From the NCBI GenBank assembly GCA_900544265.1, contig UQUQ01000011.1, positions 1 to 60,783 of the forward strand: DNA of 60,783 nucleotides, in the 5' to 3' direction. This DNA is from an uncultured Alistipes sp. (GTDB lineage: Bacteria > Bacteroidota > Bacteroidia > Bacteroidales > Rikenellaceae). The notes beneath the pieces are model-generated. The model ran no database searches and was not told where the DNA came from. It was given only the letters and a program-made list of their open reading frames with translations. Below are positions 15,508 to 25,374 of the stretch, one piece after another (the first letter of the stretch is position 1; each line of letters opens with the position of its first letter). Position numbers and translations under genes: made by a program.

Positions 15508-15510
15508 GGC

Positions 15511-17454
15511 CTACTGTTGTTTGCGGAGGACGATCTTGCCGTTGCACATGTTCACGACGGCGCCGTAGAAGGCCTGCAGGTCGGCGTACTCTCCGGGCTG
15601 GAAGATGAGCCGTTTCTGTTTGAATTGCATGCGGAACTGGATGGCTCCGTTGGCGGCCTGCACGATGTAGGAGCAGGTGATGTCACCGTTGAACGCATTG
15701 AGTCGGACTGCCCGGGGCAGCTCTTCGACCACGTAGCCTTCGGGCAGACGGATGGTGCCCTGGATGAGGTAGGAGTCCGCGTTGTCGAACTCCACGGGAT
15801 AGCTGCGCTCGGCACTCCGGAAGGGGTTCTCCGACAGGAAGGGAATGACGGTCGCGTCGAGATAGATGAAATCGCCGGCCTTTTCCGTTTCGCGCGTCAT
15901 CGCATACTGCTGTGTGAGCAGGGCGCTGCCCCGGCCGTTGATCGTCAGGCTGTCGATCCGGATGTGGTGACTCTCTTCCAGACCTTCGGCATACTTCTCC
16001 TCCGAACCGGCCTTCGTGCAGGCGGAGCTGTACTGCATGGCGGACTGATTGGTGAATCGTTCGGTGATCCATCCGCGCAGCGACAGATCGCTGTCGAAGT
16101 GCAGGTTCATGTTGATGACCGTACTGCTCGGGGAGAGCTGCGAGATGTCGCACCATCCGACGTTGCCGTCGACCCCGTAGATGCGCGCACGGTCGACGAG
16201 CAGCTCGGTCGGCAGCAGATCCACGTCCGAGTCGGGGTCCGTGCCGTCGAGATAGGCGAACTTTCCGTCGTCGAGCGTCACCCGCAGAATGAAGGTGTTG
16301 ATGCCGTCCAGCGTGGCGTACATCTGGGGCAGACGCCCCATCGAACGCGGATTGAGCAGAATGGGTACGACGTCGAAGCCTGCATCCTTTACTGCGGCCA
16401 TCAGCACGGAGTTGATCTCGGCGCTGTTGCCCGAACCCCGTTTCACGGCGTCGTTCGGCGACGGGCTCATGAGCCGGTATTTCCCGTCCCATTTCATGTG
16501 CGACTGGACCATGCGCAGAATCTCGTGCAGCATCTGCCGGGGTGCCGGCTTTTGCGCCACGATGGCGTCGACCTCCTTCTTGAAGGGGTTGCCCATGTGG
16601 ATGTTGTCGTTGAAGTCGATTTTCGAGAGGAGCTCGTTGACATCCTTCCACGACGAGGAGAAGTTTTCCACCTGCGTGAACGGCAGGGCGAGCTGCGAGA
16701 GCTCGAAGTCGATCATCGAGCGGTATTCGTTGCGGTTCCATACGAAGGGCTCGCGTTTGAGCGCCGGAATGTCCCGCCCTTCGAGCCGGATCTCGCGCAC
16801 GTTGTAGGGGACGTTCGTGCCGGCGATCCGTCCGGCGATGACATTCTCCTGCATGTCGAGGGAGAGATACCCTTTCGTGTCGATGTTGAAACGGAGGTAT
16901 TCGGGAATTTCGACCGCCGCCCTGATGTACTCGGTGGGAATGTCGTGCTGCACGACGATCGTCGGGATGTAGGTGATGAAGTCGGAGTTCATGCGGTAGC
17001 GGTACTCGATGACCGTGCCCTCGCGGACCTCCGGGACCGAGAACTTCAGCAGCCACTGCTCCTCGCCGACCTGCTCGCGGAACAGGTACTGCTTCTTGAG
17101 CGGGGTCTTCACGACCTTGCCGTCCACGAGGTTGTAGGCCACGGCATCGAGACTGGCGTAATTCTCGCGCTGGAAGACATACGGCAGTTCGACGTCGGCA
17201 TACTCCTTGCCTTCCGCCTTGAGTACCTTGATGCGGATGAAGTAGTCGGTCATGCGGGTGAACTGGTTGCCGATCAGGTAGTAGGTCCGAACCTCCTCGC
17301 AGAGTACCACGGCCTCGGCATCGGGGTCCCTGTCGTACCGCTCCATCCGGAGTTCCTCTTCGGAGACCTTTCCGAACCGATAGTCGGGTTTCTGGGCTTG
17401 CAGCAGGGATACAGCGGCCAGCGTCGCGGCGAGCGACAGAATGAGCTTTTTCAT
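15511..17454 (-). CDS. DUF3857/transglutaminase-like exported protein (nucleophile missing)
   Basis: 647 residues starting MKKLILSLAATLAAVSLLQAQ, a clear signal peptide; 26 further open codons upstream are rejected because they precede this signal. It has the same layout as its downstream paralogue. In the transglutaminase-like core the segment RGSGNSAEINSVLMAAVKDA replaces the usual GxCxxxA, so the catalytic Cys is absent and the domain is probably structural or substrate-binding. The C-terminal third is beta-rich (DUF3858-like). It is first in a likely operon with the active-looking paralogue and MazG. Confidence 0.85.
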   Translation of the reverse strand: MKKLILSLAATLAAVSLLQAQKPDYRFGKVSEEELRMERYDRDPDAEAVVLCEEVRTYYLIGNQFTRMTDYFIRIKVLKAEGKEYADVELPYVFQRENYASLDAVAYNLVDGKVVKTPLKKQYLFREQVGEEQWLLKFSVPEVREGTVIEYRYRMNSDFITYIPTIVVQHDIPTEYIRAAVEIPEYLRFNIDTKGYLSLDMQENVIAGRIAGTNVPYNVREIRLEGRDIPALKREPFVWNRNEYRSMIDFELSQLALPFTQVENFSSSWKDVNELLSKIDFNDNIHMGNPFKKEVDAIVAQKPAPRQMLHEILRMVQSHMKWDGKYRLMSPSPNDAVKRGSGNSAEINSVLMAAVKDAGFDVVPILLNPRSMGRLPQMYATLDGINTFILRVTLDDGKFAYLDGTDPDSDVDLLPTELLVDRARIYGVDGNVGWCDISQLSPSSTVINMNLHFDSDLSLRGWITERFTNQSAMQYSSACTKAGSEEKYAEGLEESHHIRIDSLTINGRGSALLTQQYAMTRETEKAGDFIYLDATVIPFLSENPFRSAERSYPVEFDNADSYLIQGTIRLPEGYVVEELPRAVRLNAFNGDITCSYIVQAANGAIQFRMQFKQKRLIFQPGEYADLQAFYGAVVNMCNGKIVLRKQQ

Positions 17455-17739
17455 GGCGGGCAATTTTGATTGGTTTTGTGAAGATAGGAAAAAATCGCGA
17501 GAATGCTTCATTCTGACCGCAAAATCTTGCATCCGAGCCGTTGTCGGGCTGCTGCGGACCGTTGTCGGGCTGCTCTTTGCCCGCTTCCGGAGCGCTCGTC
17601 CGGCGGTTTTGCGGCGGCAGCCCCGCAGGCGGGCGCGGATTGGTCCATCGCGGGCCCGCCGTCTCCCCTGCCGCCGTCTTTCCTGCCGCCGTCTTTCCTG
17701 CCGCCGTCTTTCCTGCCGTCTTCTCTTCCGCCGCTTCCC
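17455..17739. other. Pyrimidine-rich spacer with 15 bp tandem repeats
   Basis: 285 bp with no credible gene. Near the DUF3857 start the minus strand has TATCTTCA, a degenerate -7 box. The rest is C/T-rich and includes the 15 bp array at 17670-17714 and a repeated CCGTTGTCGGGCTGCT motif around 17540-17575. Confidence 0.7.
17670..17714. repeat. 15 bp tandem repeat, three copies
   Basis: Three perfect copies of GCCGCCGTCTTTCCT, followed by a degenerate fourth. Confidence 0.95.
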
Positions 17740-18387
17740 CTACCGCACCCGGATCAGGTTCAGCCCGTCGCGCAGCGGGACGATGACGTTCTCGACGCGC
17801 GGGTCGTCGACGACCATGCGGTTGAACTCCACGAGCGCCTGCGTGTGGCGGTCGTTGTGGGCTACGGGGCCGACGACCTTGCCCGACCAGAGGATGTTGT
17901 CGGCGATAAGCACCGAGCCGCTGCCGACGAGCGGCTCGGTGCCGCGGTCGCCCATTAGCATGCGGTAGTAGTCGGGGTATTCGCGCTTGTCGCCGTCGAT
18001 GAAGACCAGGTCGAAGCGCCCGCCGAGCGCCGGGGCGATGTCGAGTGCCGACCCGATGTGCAGGCGGATGCGGCCTCCGTAGGGGCTGCGGTCGAAATAG
18101 GACTGCGCCACCTCCTCGAGTTCGTCGTCGACCTCGACGGTGTGCAGTTCGGCCTCGTCGTCGAGCCCCGCGGCCATCGAGAGGGCCGAGTAGCCCGTGA
18201 AGGTGCCGATCTCGAGCACGCGCCGCGGGCGCACCATCCTGACGAACATCTCGAGCAGCCGCCCCTGAATGTGTCCCGAGAGCATGCGCGGCGCAACGGT
18301 CCTGAGGTTCGTCTCGCGGTCCAGTTCGTGCAGCAGCGCCTCCTCGGGCTCCGTGTGGTCGTGTATGTACTGTTCCAGCGCGTCCAT
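17740..18387 (-). CDS. SAM-dependent O-methyltransferase (family 3)
   Basis: 215 residues. Class I Rossmann methyltransferase with VLEIGTFTGYSALSMA (SAM motif I, about 57-72), the acidic ribose-binding position in TVEVDDE, and VFIDGDKREYPDYY (metal/catalytic region of the catechol O-methyltransferase-like family). Cytoplasmic; natural substrate unknown. The frame stays open far upstream inside the M16 gene, but the ATG at 18385-18387 gives the normal family N-terminus and leaves an 11 bp gap after the M16 stop. Last gene of the dapB operon. Confidence 0.9.
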   Translation of the reverse strand: MDALEQYIHDHTEPEEALLHELDRETNLRTVAPRMLSGHIQGRLLEMFVRMVRPRRVLEIGTFTGYSALSMAAGLDDEAELHTVEVDDELEEVAQSYFDRSPYGGRIRLHIGSALDIAPALGGRFDLVFIDGDKREYPDYYRMLMGDRGTEPLVGSGSVLIADNILWSGKVVGPVAHNDRHTQALVEFNRMVVDDPRVENVIVPLRDGLNLIRVR

Positions 18388-18398
18388 GATTCCTTCCG

Positions 18399-19619
18399 TT
18401 ATTTGTAGATGAGCCGCGACATGCCGTTGAAGACCTCCCCCGCCGCGGCCATGAGCTGTTCGGACGTCAGCGCCCGCACCCGGGCGTAGACCTCCTCCAT
18501 CGTGTCGACGCTGTCGTGCACCAGCAGGCTCTTGCCGGCGCCGAGCATGTAGCTTTCGTTGCTCTCGCTCGAGATGGCCAGCTGCGCGATGAACTGCTTT
18601 TTGGCCATCGAGAGCTGCCGGGCCGTGAGCGGCGTGGTGCGCAGGCGGTGCAGCTGCTCCTCGATGAGCTCGATGCACTGCGCGGCGTTCGCGTGCTCGG
18701 AGCTGAAGTAGATCGCCGCGATGCCCGTGTCGCCGTAGGGCGTGTAGGTTGCCTCGATGTTGTAGGAGAGGCCGTGGCGTTCGCGCACGACGACGTTCAG
18801 CAGCGAATTGGCGCACGGGCCGCCCAGGATGTTCGTCAGCAGCGAGAGCTCCAGCCGCCGCTCGTCGCCGATGCCGCAGGCGCGGTTGCCGATGATGCAG
18901 TGCGTCTGGTGCGTGTGCTTCGTGACGCTCTTCTCGAAGGGACGGTATGCCGCGGGGGCCTTGCGCTCGAAACTCCGCACGGAGGCGGGCTCGGCGGCCA
19001 GGTAGCGGGCCGCAACGGCCTCGGCCGTGCGGGCCGGGAAGCTGCCGATCGACGAGAAGACCATGCGGTCGGTCGTGTGCGTGCGGGCCGTGAAGGCGCG
19101 GATCGCGTCGCCGTCGTAACGCATCAGCGCGGCTTTGCGTCCAAGGATGTTGTGGCCCAGCTCCGACCCCTCGAAGAGCATGTCCTCGAACGTGTCGTAG
19201 ATCATGTCGACGGGCGAATCCTTGTAGGTGTTGATCTCGTCGACGATCACCTCCTTCTCGCGTTCCAGCTCCCGTTCGGGGAAGGTCGAGTGGAAGGCGA
19301 CGTCGGCGATCAGCTCCACGGCCTTCGCGAAGTCGCCGCGCAGCGTCGTGGCGTGGATCGTCGTCTCCTCCTTCGTCGTGAAGGCGTTCAGCTCGCCGCC
19401 GAGGTTCTCCAGGCGACAGTTGACCTGCCAGGCGCGGCGCCGCTGCGTCCCCTTGAAGAAGGCGTGCTCGGTGAAGTGCGCCAGCCCGTATTCGTCGGGC
19501 CGTTCGTCGCGGCTCCCCGCGCCGATCACCAGCGCGCAGTGCGCCACCGACCCCTTCACCTGGCGGTGGATGCCCCGGATGCCGTTGGGCAGCGTGTATG
19601 TTGTGAATTCCCTATTCAT
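18399..19619 (-). CDS. M16-family zinc peptidase (pitrilysin-like)
   Basis: 406 residues. The inverted zinc motif HFTEH lies in GLAHFTEHAFFKGT (about 45-58) and the downstream Glu ligand in the region ELEREKEVIVDEINTYKDSP. No signal peptide is evident, so it is probably a cytoplasmic processing peptidase like those of the Bacillus YmxG type. The second half has the usual non-catalytic M16 domain. Its start codon overlaps the uvrA stop (ATGAATAG), which suggests translational coupling. An alternative upstream ATG inside uvrA gives a poor N-terminus and was rejected. Confidence 0.92.
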   Translation of the reverse strand: MNREFTTYTLPNGIRGIHRQVKGSVAHCALVIGAGSRDERPDEYGLAHFTEHAFFKGTQRRRAWQVNCRLENLGGELNAFTTKEETTIHATTLRGDFAKAVELIADVAFHSTFPERELEREKEVIVDEINTYKDSPVDMIYDTFEDMLFEGSELGHNILGRKAALMRYDGDAIRAFTARTHTTDRMVFSSIGSFPARTAEAVAARYLAAEPASVRSFERKAPAAYRPFEKSVTKHTHQTHCIIGNRACGIGDERRLELSLLTNILGGPCANSLLNVVVRERHGLSYNIEATYTPYGDTGIAAIYFSSEHANAAQCIELIEEQLHRLRTTPLTARQLSMAKKQFIAQLAISSESNESYMLGAGKSLLVHDSVDTMEEVYARVRALTSEQLMAAAGEVFNGMSRLIYK

Positions 19620-22413
19620 CGTTGAGTTTTCCGCGTTTGGCCAAAAAGGCCCCCGTATGGCTTGCCGCGCAGTGCTCCAGCTCGCGCGGCGTCCCCTCGA
19701 AGACGACATTGCCGCCGCCACTGCCCGCCTCGGGTCCGAGGTCCACGACCCAGTCGGCGCACTTGATGATGTCCATGTTGTGCTCGACGATGACGATCGT
19801 GTGGCCCCGTTCGATCAGGGCGTCGAAGGCCGCGAGCAGCTTCGAGATGTCGTGGAAGTGCAGTCCCGTGGTCGGCTCGTCGAAGATGAACATCACGCTC
19901 CCCTCCGTGCTTTCGCGCGTGAGGAACGAGGCGAGCTTCACGCGCTGGCTCTCGCCGCCCGAGAGCGTCGAGGAGGACTGCCCGAGCTTGATGTAGCCCA
20001 GCCCGACGTCCTGCAGCGGGCGGAGCCGTTCGACGATGCGGCGGCACGTGGCGTTCCGCTCGTCCTCGCCGAAGAAGGCCACGGCGTCGTCGACGGTCAT
20101 CTCCAGCACGTCGTAGATCGACCGCCCGCGGTATTTGACCTCGAGCACCTCGTCGCGGAAGCGCTTGCCCCCGCATGCCTCGCAGACCAGCTCCACGTCG
20201 GCCATGAACTGCATCGAGACCTTGATGACCCCTTCGCCCTGGCACTCCTCGCAGCGGCCGCCCGCGACGTTGAACGAGAAGTGCGCCGGCGTGAGGGCGT
20301 TGTGCTGGGCATAGGGCTGGTCGGCGAAGAGCTTGCGGATTTCGTCGTAGGCCTTGATGTAGGTCACGGGATTCGAGCGCGACGACTTGCCGATGGGGTT
20401 CTGGTCGACCATCTCGACCGAGCGCAGCAGCCGCACGTCGCCCTCGATTGCGTCGAAGTCGCCGGGCTTGACGCCCGTGTCGAAGAGCATGCGCCGCAGT
20501 GCCGGGTAGAGAATGCCCTTCACGAGCGACGACTTGCCCGAGCCGCTGACCCCCGTGATGCAGGTCATCACGCCGAGCGGGATGCGCACGTCGATGTTGC
20601 GCAGGTTGTTTTCGCGCGCTCCGCGGATCGTGATCGAGCGGCTCCAGCCGCGCGGTGCCGGGGGCGGCGTGATCGACCGCCGTCCGGCGAGGTAGTCGGC
20701 CGTGAGGCTCCGCGGCGCTTCGAGCAGCTGCGGCAGCGGTCCGCTGAAGATCACCTCGCCGCCCTGATAGCCCGCTCCGGGGCCGATGTCCACGATCCAG
20801 TCGGCGGCGCGGATCACCTCCTCCTCGTGCTCGACGACGATCACCGTGTTGCCCAGGTCGCGCAGCTGCCGCAGCACCTTGACCAGGCGGTTCGTGTCGC
20901 GCGGGTGCAGGCCGATCGAGGGCTCGTCGAGGATGTAGAGCGAGCCGGTGAGGTTGCTGCCCAGCGAGGTCGAGAGGTTGATGCGCTGGCTCTCGCCGCC
21001 CGAGAGGGTCGACGACAGGCGGTCGAGCGTCAGGTAGCCGAGCCCCACGTCGGCAAGGTACTGCAGGCGGTTGCGTATCTCGGTCAGGATGCGCGCCGCG
21101 GTCTTCGTGTCGTGCTCGTCGAGCGTGAGATGGTTGAAGAAGTCGATCAGCTCGTCGACCGGCATGGCCACCAGGTCGGCGATCGTCCGCCCGCCCACAC
21201 GCACGTAGAGCGCCTCGCGGCGCAGGCGCGAGCCGCCGCACTCCGGGCAGACGGTCTTGCCCGTGTAGCGGGCCTTCATCACGCGGAACTGGATCTTGCG
21301 CCGCTCCGAGTCGATGTAGGCGAAGAAGTCGTCCAGTCCGTGGAAATATTCGTTGCCGCGCCACAGCAGCCGTTTCTGCTCGGCCGTCAGCGCGTGGAAG
21401 GGCGTATGGATCGGGAAGTCGAACTTGTCGGCGTTCTCGATGAGCTTCTCCTTCCAGCGGCGCATGGTCTCGCCGCGCCAGCAGGCGATGGCGTCGTCGT
21501 AGACGGAGCGGCTCTTGTCGGGGATCACCAGGTCCTCGTCGATGCCGATCACCTTGCCGTAGCCTTCGCAGCGCGGGCAGGCGCCCAGCGGGTTGTTGAA
21601 GCTGAACAGATGCTCCGTCGGGGGCTCGAACTCGATGCCGTCGGCCTCGAAGCGCGACGAGAAGGTCTGCTCGCCCGCCTCGGTGATGAGGCGGCAGACG
21701 CCGTCGCCGTAGGAGAAGGCCCGGGCCACGGAGTCGCGGATGCGGGTCTGCGTGTCGGCGTCGGCGGCCACGCGCAGACGGTCGATCACGACGCTGAACT
21801 GCGACGGGTCGCTCTGCGATCCGATTTCGGGCAGCACCTCCTCGATCAGGCGGGTTGCCCCCTGCGTGTGGAGGCGCAGCAGACCGTCGGCGAGCAGCAG
21901 CGTCAGCTTCTCGATGATCCCCTGCCCCGGGGCCAGCACGAGCGGTGCGGCGATGACGGCGCGGCTCCCCTCGGGCTGTGCGAGCAGCTGTGCCGCCACG
22001 TCGTCCTCGCTGTAGCAGCGCACCTCCTGCCCCGAGACGGGCGAGAAGGTGTGGCCCGCGCGGGCGAAGAGCAGCTTGAGGTAGTCGTAGATTTCGGTCG
22101 TCGTGCCGACGGTCGAGCGCGGGTTGCGCGTGTTGACCTTCTGCTCGATGGCGATGGCCGGGGCGATGCCCGTGATGATGTCGACGTCGGGTTTGTTGAT
22201 GCGGCCCAGGAACTGCCGGGCGTAGGCCGAGAGGCTCTCGACGTAGCGGCGCTGCCCCTCGGCGAAGATCGTGTCGAAGGCCAGCGTCGACTTGCCCGAA
22301 CCCGAGAGCCCCGTGATGACGACGAGCTTGTCGTGCGGAATCTCGACCTCGATGTTGCGCAGGTTGTGTACCCGCGCCCCCTTGATGTATATGCTGTTGC
22401 GGTGTTCTTCCAT
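19612..22413 (-). CDS. uvrA: Excinuclease ABC subunit UvrA
   Basis: DNA-damage recognition ATPase of nucleotide excision repair. 933 residues, full length. First P-loop GLSGSGKST starts at 35; the second, [10 protein letters not shown], is in the C-terminal half. Two [11 protein letters not shown] signatures are present (one before each [22 protein letters not shown]alker B). Zinc-binding CxxC pairs are visible in [11 protein letters not shown] and in CEECQGEG...CEACGGKRF. It overlaps the M16 start by 8 bp and follows yigZ by 38 bp. Confidence 0.98.
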   Translation of the reverse strand: MEEHRNSIYIKGARVHNLRNIEVEIPHDKLVVITGLSGSGKSTLAFDTIFAEGQRRYVESLSAYARQFLGRINKPDVDIITGIAPAIAIEQKVNTRNPRSTVGTTTEIYDYLKLLFARAGHTFSPVSGQEVRCYSEDDVAAQLLAQPEGSRAVIAAPLVLAPGQGIIEKLTLLLADGLLRLHTQGATRLIEEVLPEIGSQSDPSQFSVVIDRLRVAADADTQTRIRDSVARAFSYGDGVCRLITEAGEQTFSSRFEADGIEFEPPTEHLFSFNNPLGACPRCEGYGKVIGIDEDLVIPDKSRSVYDDAIACWRGETMRRWKEKLIENADKFDFPIHTPFHALTAEQKRLLWRGNEYFHGLDDFFAYIDSERRKIQFRVMKARYTGKTVCPECGGSRLRREALYVRVGGRTIADLVAMPVDELIDFFNHLTLDEHDTKTAARILTEIRNRLQYLADVGLGYLTLDRLSSTLSGGESQRINLSTSLGSNLTGSLYILDEPSIGLHPRDTNRLVKVLRQLRDLGNTVIVVEHEEEVIRAADWIVDIGPGAGYQGGEVIFSGPLPQLLEAPRSLTADYLAGRRSITPPPAPRGWSRSITIRGARENNLRNIDVRIPLGVMTCITGVSGSGKSSLVKGILYPALRRMLFDTGVKPGDFDAIEGDVRLLRSVEMVDQNPIGKSSRSNPVTYIKAYDEIRKLFADQPYAQHNALTPAHFSFNVAGGRCEECQGEGVIKVSMQFMADVELVCEACGGKRFRDEVLEVKYRGRSIYDVLEMTVDDAVAFFGEDERNATCRRIVERLRPLQDVGLGYIKLGQSSSTLSGGESQRVKLASFLTRESTEGSVMFIFDEPTTGLHFHDISKLLAAFDALIERGHTIVIVEHNMDIIKCADWVVDLGPEAGSGGGNVVFEGTPRELEHCAASHTGAFLAKRGKLNDE

Positions 22414-22451
22414 GGTGTGTCGCGTTTGTGCCGCGCGGTGGCGGCGTGTGG

Positions 22452-23075
22452 CTATTCGGAGCTGCCGCCCGGCAGCCCCTCCTCGCGGATGCTTCCGCCC
22501 GCCTTGCGGAGCTTTTCGACCAGCTGCCCGGCGAGCGTTTGGCGGATCGTGAGCTCCATCGTGCAGAGGTTGTCGAAGCGCTGGGCGCGGACGGTCGGCT
22601 GCAGCTCCTTGATGACGCGCATGATGTCGTTCATGGCCACGTAGGGAAAGTCGACGCAGACGTCGCGGTCGACCGTGCGCTCGACGATCTGCGCAGCGGC
22701 GAGAACCTCGGCGGCCGATTCGCGGTAGGCGGCGATGAGCCCCGGCACGCCGAGCTTCGTGCCGCCGAAATAGCGGACCACGACCACCAGGCAGTCGGTC
22801 ACCGACGTCGAGAGCAGCTGCCCGAGGATCGGCTTGCCGGCCGTGCCCGAGGGTTCGCCGTCGTCGTTCGAGCGGAACTGCTCGCCGCGCGGGCCGAGCC
22901 GCCAGGCATAGCAGTGGTGCGTGGCGTCGTAGTAGCGTTTGCGCAGTGCGTCGAGCCGCTCGCGGATCTCCTCCTCCGTGCGCACGGGGTAGGCATAGGC
23001 GAGGAACTTGCTGCTGCGCTCCCGGGAGGCCGCCTCGGCGGGGGCGGCGATGGTCAGATAGCTGTCCTCGGCCAC
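22452..23075 (-). CDS. YigZ/IMPACT-family protein
   Basis: 207 residues if translation starts at the GTG at 23073-23075, which lies 1 bp after the lepB stop; no ATG exists in frame between lepB and the conserved region. The YigZ-like domain has the family features [15 protein letters not shown] (about 22-36), [26 protein letters not shown] and [17 protein letters not shown]. The C-terminal DUF1949-like ferredoxin fold follows. Relatives of eukaryotic IMPACT; the bacterial role is unclear, perhaps in translation or RNA binding. Operon member between lepB and uvrA. Confidence 0.9.
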   Translation of the reverse strand: MAEDSYLTIAAPAEAASRERSSKFLAYAYPVRTEEEIRERLDALRKRYYDATHHCYAWRLGPRGEQFRSNDDGEPSGTAGKPILGQLLSTSVTDCLVVVVRYFGGTKLGVPGLIAAYRESAAEVLAAAQIVERTVDRDVCVDFPYVAMNDIMRVIKELQPTVRAQRFDNLCTMELTIRQTLAGQLVEKLRKAGGSIREEGLPGGSSE

Positions 23076-23076
23076 G

Positions 23077-24429
23077 TCAACGTACCTTGCTGAAGAGTCG
23101 CTCCCACCGGATGTTCGACGGGAAGGATTTGTCGGCATCGAGCGACAGCCACACGAACGAGGCCTTGCCCACGATGTGGTCCTCGGGTACGAAGCCCCAG
23201 AAGCGCGAGTCGGCCGAGTTGTGGCGGTTGTCGCCCATCATCCAGTAGTAGTCCATGCCGAAGGTGTAGCTGTCGGCCGGTGCGCCGTCGATGAGGATCA
23301 CACCGTCACGCTGCTCGAGCGTGTGGCCCTCGTAGGCGGTGATGATGCGCTCGTAGAGGGGCAGGTTCTCCGGCGTGAGCGCGACGGTGGCGCCGCGCTT
23401 CGGGATCCAGATCGGGCCGTAGTTGTCCTGGCTCCAGCGCGGCTCGTCCCACTGCGGGAAGACGTCCGTGTTGGGAGCGTAGTAGTAGCGGCGGACCATC
23501 GTGACGTTCTTCATGCCGCGGAGCCGTTCGGCCACCTCGTCCGTGATCCACATGTAGTAGACCGAGCCGTTGCCGCTGTATTCGCGGATGCCGAGCTTTT
23601 CGAGGGCGTACTGCGTGAAGGGGGCCGCCGTCTGCACGACATACTGGTACTGGAGCCCCGGCTCGGGCTCCTGCGGTTTGCCGTTGATCCAGGCCTCGCC
23701 GTTGCGGATTTCGAGCGAGTCGCCCGGCAGCGCGATGCAGCGCTTGATGTAGTTCTCGCGCTTGTCCACCGGCCGCGAGATGACCGTGTATTCCGCGTTG
23801 AGGCGCCGGCGACCCTCCTCTTTACCGAACGAGGCCTCGTAGCTGCGCAGCACGTCGTAGTAGGTCACCGACTGGTTCTCGAGCAGCACGGTGTCGCCCG
23901 CCGGGAAGTTGAAGACCACGACGTCGTTGCGGCGGATGGGCCGCAGCCCCTTCAGACGGTGGTAGGGCCACTTGATCGCCTCGGAGAAGGACTTCTTCGT
24001 CTGTGAGAAGGGCATCGTGTGGTGCACGAACGGGAACGAGAGCGGCGTGTTGGGCATCTGGGGCCCGTAGGTCACCTTGCTCACGTAGAGGTAGTCGCCG
24101 ATGAGCAGCGACTTCTCCATCGACGAGGTCGGGATGACGTACATCTGGAAGACGAAGATGTGGACGAGCGTCGCCACGACCGTGGCGAAGATGACGGCGT
24201 TGACCCACTCGTAGACGGTCTTGTAGGTCTTGCTGCGCTCACACAGCCGGGCGTTGTGGCTCCAGACGTAGCGGTAGAAGAGCCGCGAGATGTAGAGGTC
24301 GTAGATCACCGGGATGCCGAGCAGCAGCCAGAGGTTGCCGGTCCAGACGACGAACCACAGCGTGTAGAGCACCGTGGCGAGCGTGAAGCCGACCCATTTG
24401 TTGCGGAAGAAAGCCTTGATTTTTCCCAT
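23077..24429 (-). CDS. lepB: Signal peptidase I (long form)
   Basis: Membrane serine protease that removes signal peptides from secreted proteins. 450 residues, longer than most. Two or three N-terminal membrane segments (about 14-30, 32-48, 78-97) precede the catalytic Ser103 in VIPTSSMEKSL. The general-base Lys229 is in NYIKRCIALPGD, and the C-terminal box GDNRHNSADSRFWGFV is at 399-413. The stretch between Ser and Lys, and 240-390, contain extra sequence including two YYY-type aromatic patches, typical of Bacteroidetes forms. It starts 20 bp after the dapB stop. Confidence 0.96.
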   Translation of the reverse strand: MGKIKAFFRNKWVGFTLATVLYTLWFVVWTGNLWLLLGIPVIYDLYISRLFYRYVWSHNARLCERSKTYKTVYEWVNAVIFATVVATLVHIFVFQMYVIPTSSMEKSLLIGDYLYVSKVTYGPQMPNTPLSFPFVHHTMPFSQTKKSFSEAIKWPYHRLKGLRPIRRNDVVVFNFPAGDTVLLENQSVTYYDVLRSYEASFGKEEGRRRLNAEYTVISRPVDKRENYIKRCIALPGDSLEIRNGEAWINGKPQEPEPGLQYQYVVQTAAPFTQYALEKLGIREYSGNGSVYYMWITDEVAERLRGMKNVTMVRRYYYAPNTDVFPQWDEPRWSQDNYGPIWIPKRGATVALTPENLPLYERIITAYEGHTLEQRDGVILIDGAPADSYTFGMDYYWMMGDNRHNSADSRFWGFVPEDHIVGKASFVWLSLDADKSFPSNIRWERLFSKVR

Positions 24430-24449
24430 GTTGCGTCTCTTTGCCTGAA

Positions 24450-25205
24450 TTATTGCAGCAGGTCGTCCATGCCGAAGACGCCCCGCTTGCCGCAGAGGAA
24501 CTCCGCGGCGATGACGGCGCCGAGGGCCAGCGTGCGGCGGTTCTTGATCGTGTGGCTAAGTTCGAGGATGTCGTCCTCCGATTCGTAGGTCACGGTGTGG
24601 ATGCCCGGAACCGTGCCCTCGCGGCGGGAGTCGATCTCGATCTGGTCGGGTGCCACCTCGGCGGGGCTCGCCACGCGGTGGGCGGCCTGCTCGACGCCCG
24701 GGGCGTAGTTGACCCACGAGCGCTTGGCGGAGAGGTTGTCGATGATCCCCTCGGCCAGCGTGATGGCCGTGCCGCTCGGCGCATCCTTCTTCTGCGTGTG
24801 GTGCGTCTCGCCGATGCGGACCTCGTAGCCGCCCACGCGGTCGATCATGGCGGCCAGCTGGCGGTTGAGGCGGAAGAGCAGGTTGACCCCCAAGCAGTAG
24901 TTCGAAGCGTAGAAGAAGGCCCCGCCCCGCTGCCGGCAGAGCGCCTGCATCTCGGGCAGGCGTTCGGTCCAGCCCGTCGTGCCGCTCACCACGGCCGTGC
25001 CGTGTTCGAGGCAGGTGCGGATGTTCGCGCACGCCGTGGCGGGCGTGGTGAATTCGATGGCCACGTCGGCCCGGGCCAGATTCGCGGCGTTGAGCTCCGC
25101 GCTGTTGTCGGCATCGACGACGAGAACCACCTCGTGGCCCCGCTCGGCGAGGATCTTCTCGATCTCGCGGCCCATCTTGCCGTAACCTATGATGATCGCT
25201 TTCAT
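24450..25205 (-). CDS. dapB: 4-hydroxy-tetrahydrodipicolinate reductase
   Basis: NAD(P)H-dependent step of the diaminopimelate/lysine pathway, needed for peptidoglycan. 251 residues. Nucleotide-binding GYGKMG at 7-12, VVSGTTGW near 72-79, and the family signature ETHHTQKKDAPSGTA with the catalytic His pair and Lys. The C-terminus KNRRTLALGAVIAAEFL is typical. First gene of the dapB-lepB-yigZ-uvrA-M16-methyltransferase operon, with a TATCTTTG box 27 bp upstream. Confidence 0.97.
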   Translation of the reverse strand: MKAIIIGYGKMGREIEKILAERGHEVVLVVDADNSAELNAANLARADVAIEFTTPATACANIRTCLEHGTAVVSGTTGWTERLPEMQALCRQRGGAFFYASNYCLGVNLLFRLNRQLAAMIDRVGGYEVRIGETHHTQKKDAPSGTAITLAEGIIDNLSAKRSWVNYAPGVEQAAHRVASPAEVAPDQIEIDSRREGTVPGIHTVTYESEDDILELSHTIKNRRTLALGAVIAAEFLCGKRGVFGMDDLLQ

Positions 25206-25231
25206 TTTGTTTTGGTCGGAAATATGTCCTG

Positions 25232-25239
25232 CAAAGATA
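25232..25239 (-). promoter_or_regulatory. -7 element for the dapB operon
   Basis: TATCTTTG on the minus strand, 27 bp before the dapB ATG. No clear TTG at -33. Confidence 0.6.
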
Positions 25240-25300
25240 ATACTTCTTGACGGAATTTGCGGTCGATGCCGAAATTGTTTTTGAAATCAGAAATAATTGT

Positions 25301-25308
25301 TATCTTTA
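25301..25308 (+). promoter_or_regulatory. Possible -7 element for aspA
   Basis: TATCTTTA, one mismatch to TAnnTTTG, 67 bp before the aspA ATG, with TTTG at 25280-25283 at a short 17 bp spacing. Tentative. Confidence 0.35.
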
Positions 25309-25374
25309 CGGGTGCTTGTGGTTATGATCCTAAACGAAAACGAGACGATACTCACAAATATTGTTATTCTTGAT

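Noticed and set aside
19228..22644. A 1138-residue open frame on the plus strand
   Set aside because: It is the reverse shadow of uvrA and its neighbours. GC-rich coding sequence often leaves long antisense frames, and uvrA is unmistakable.
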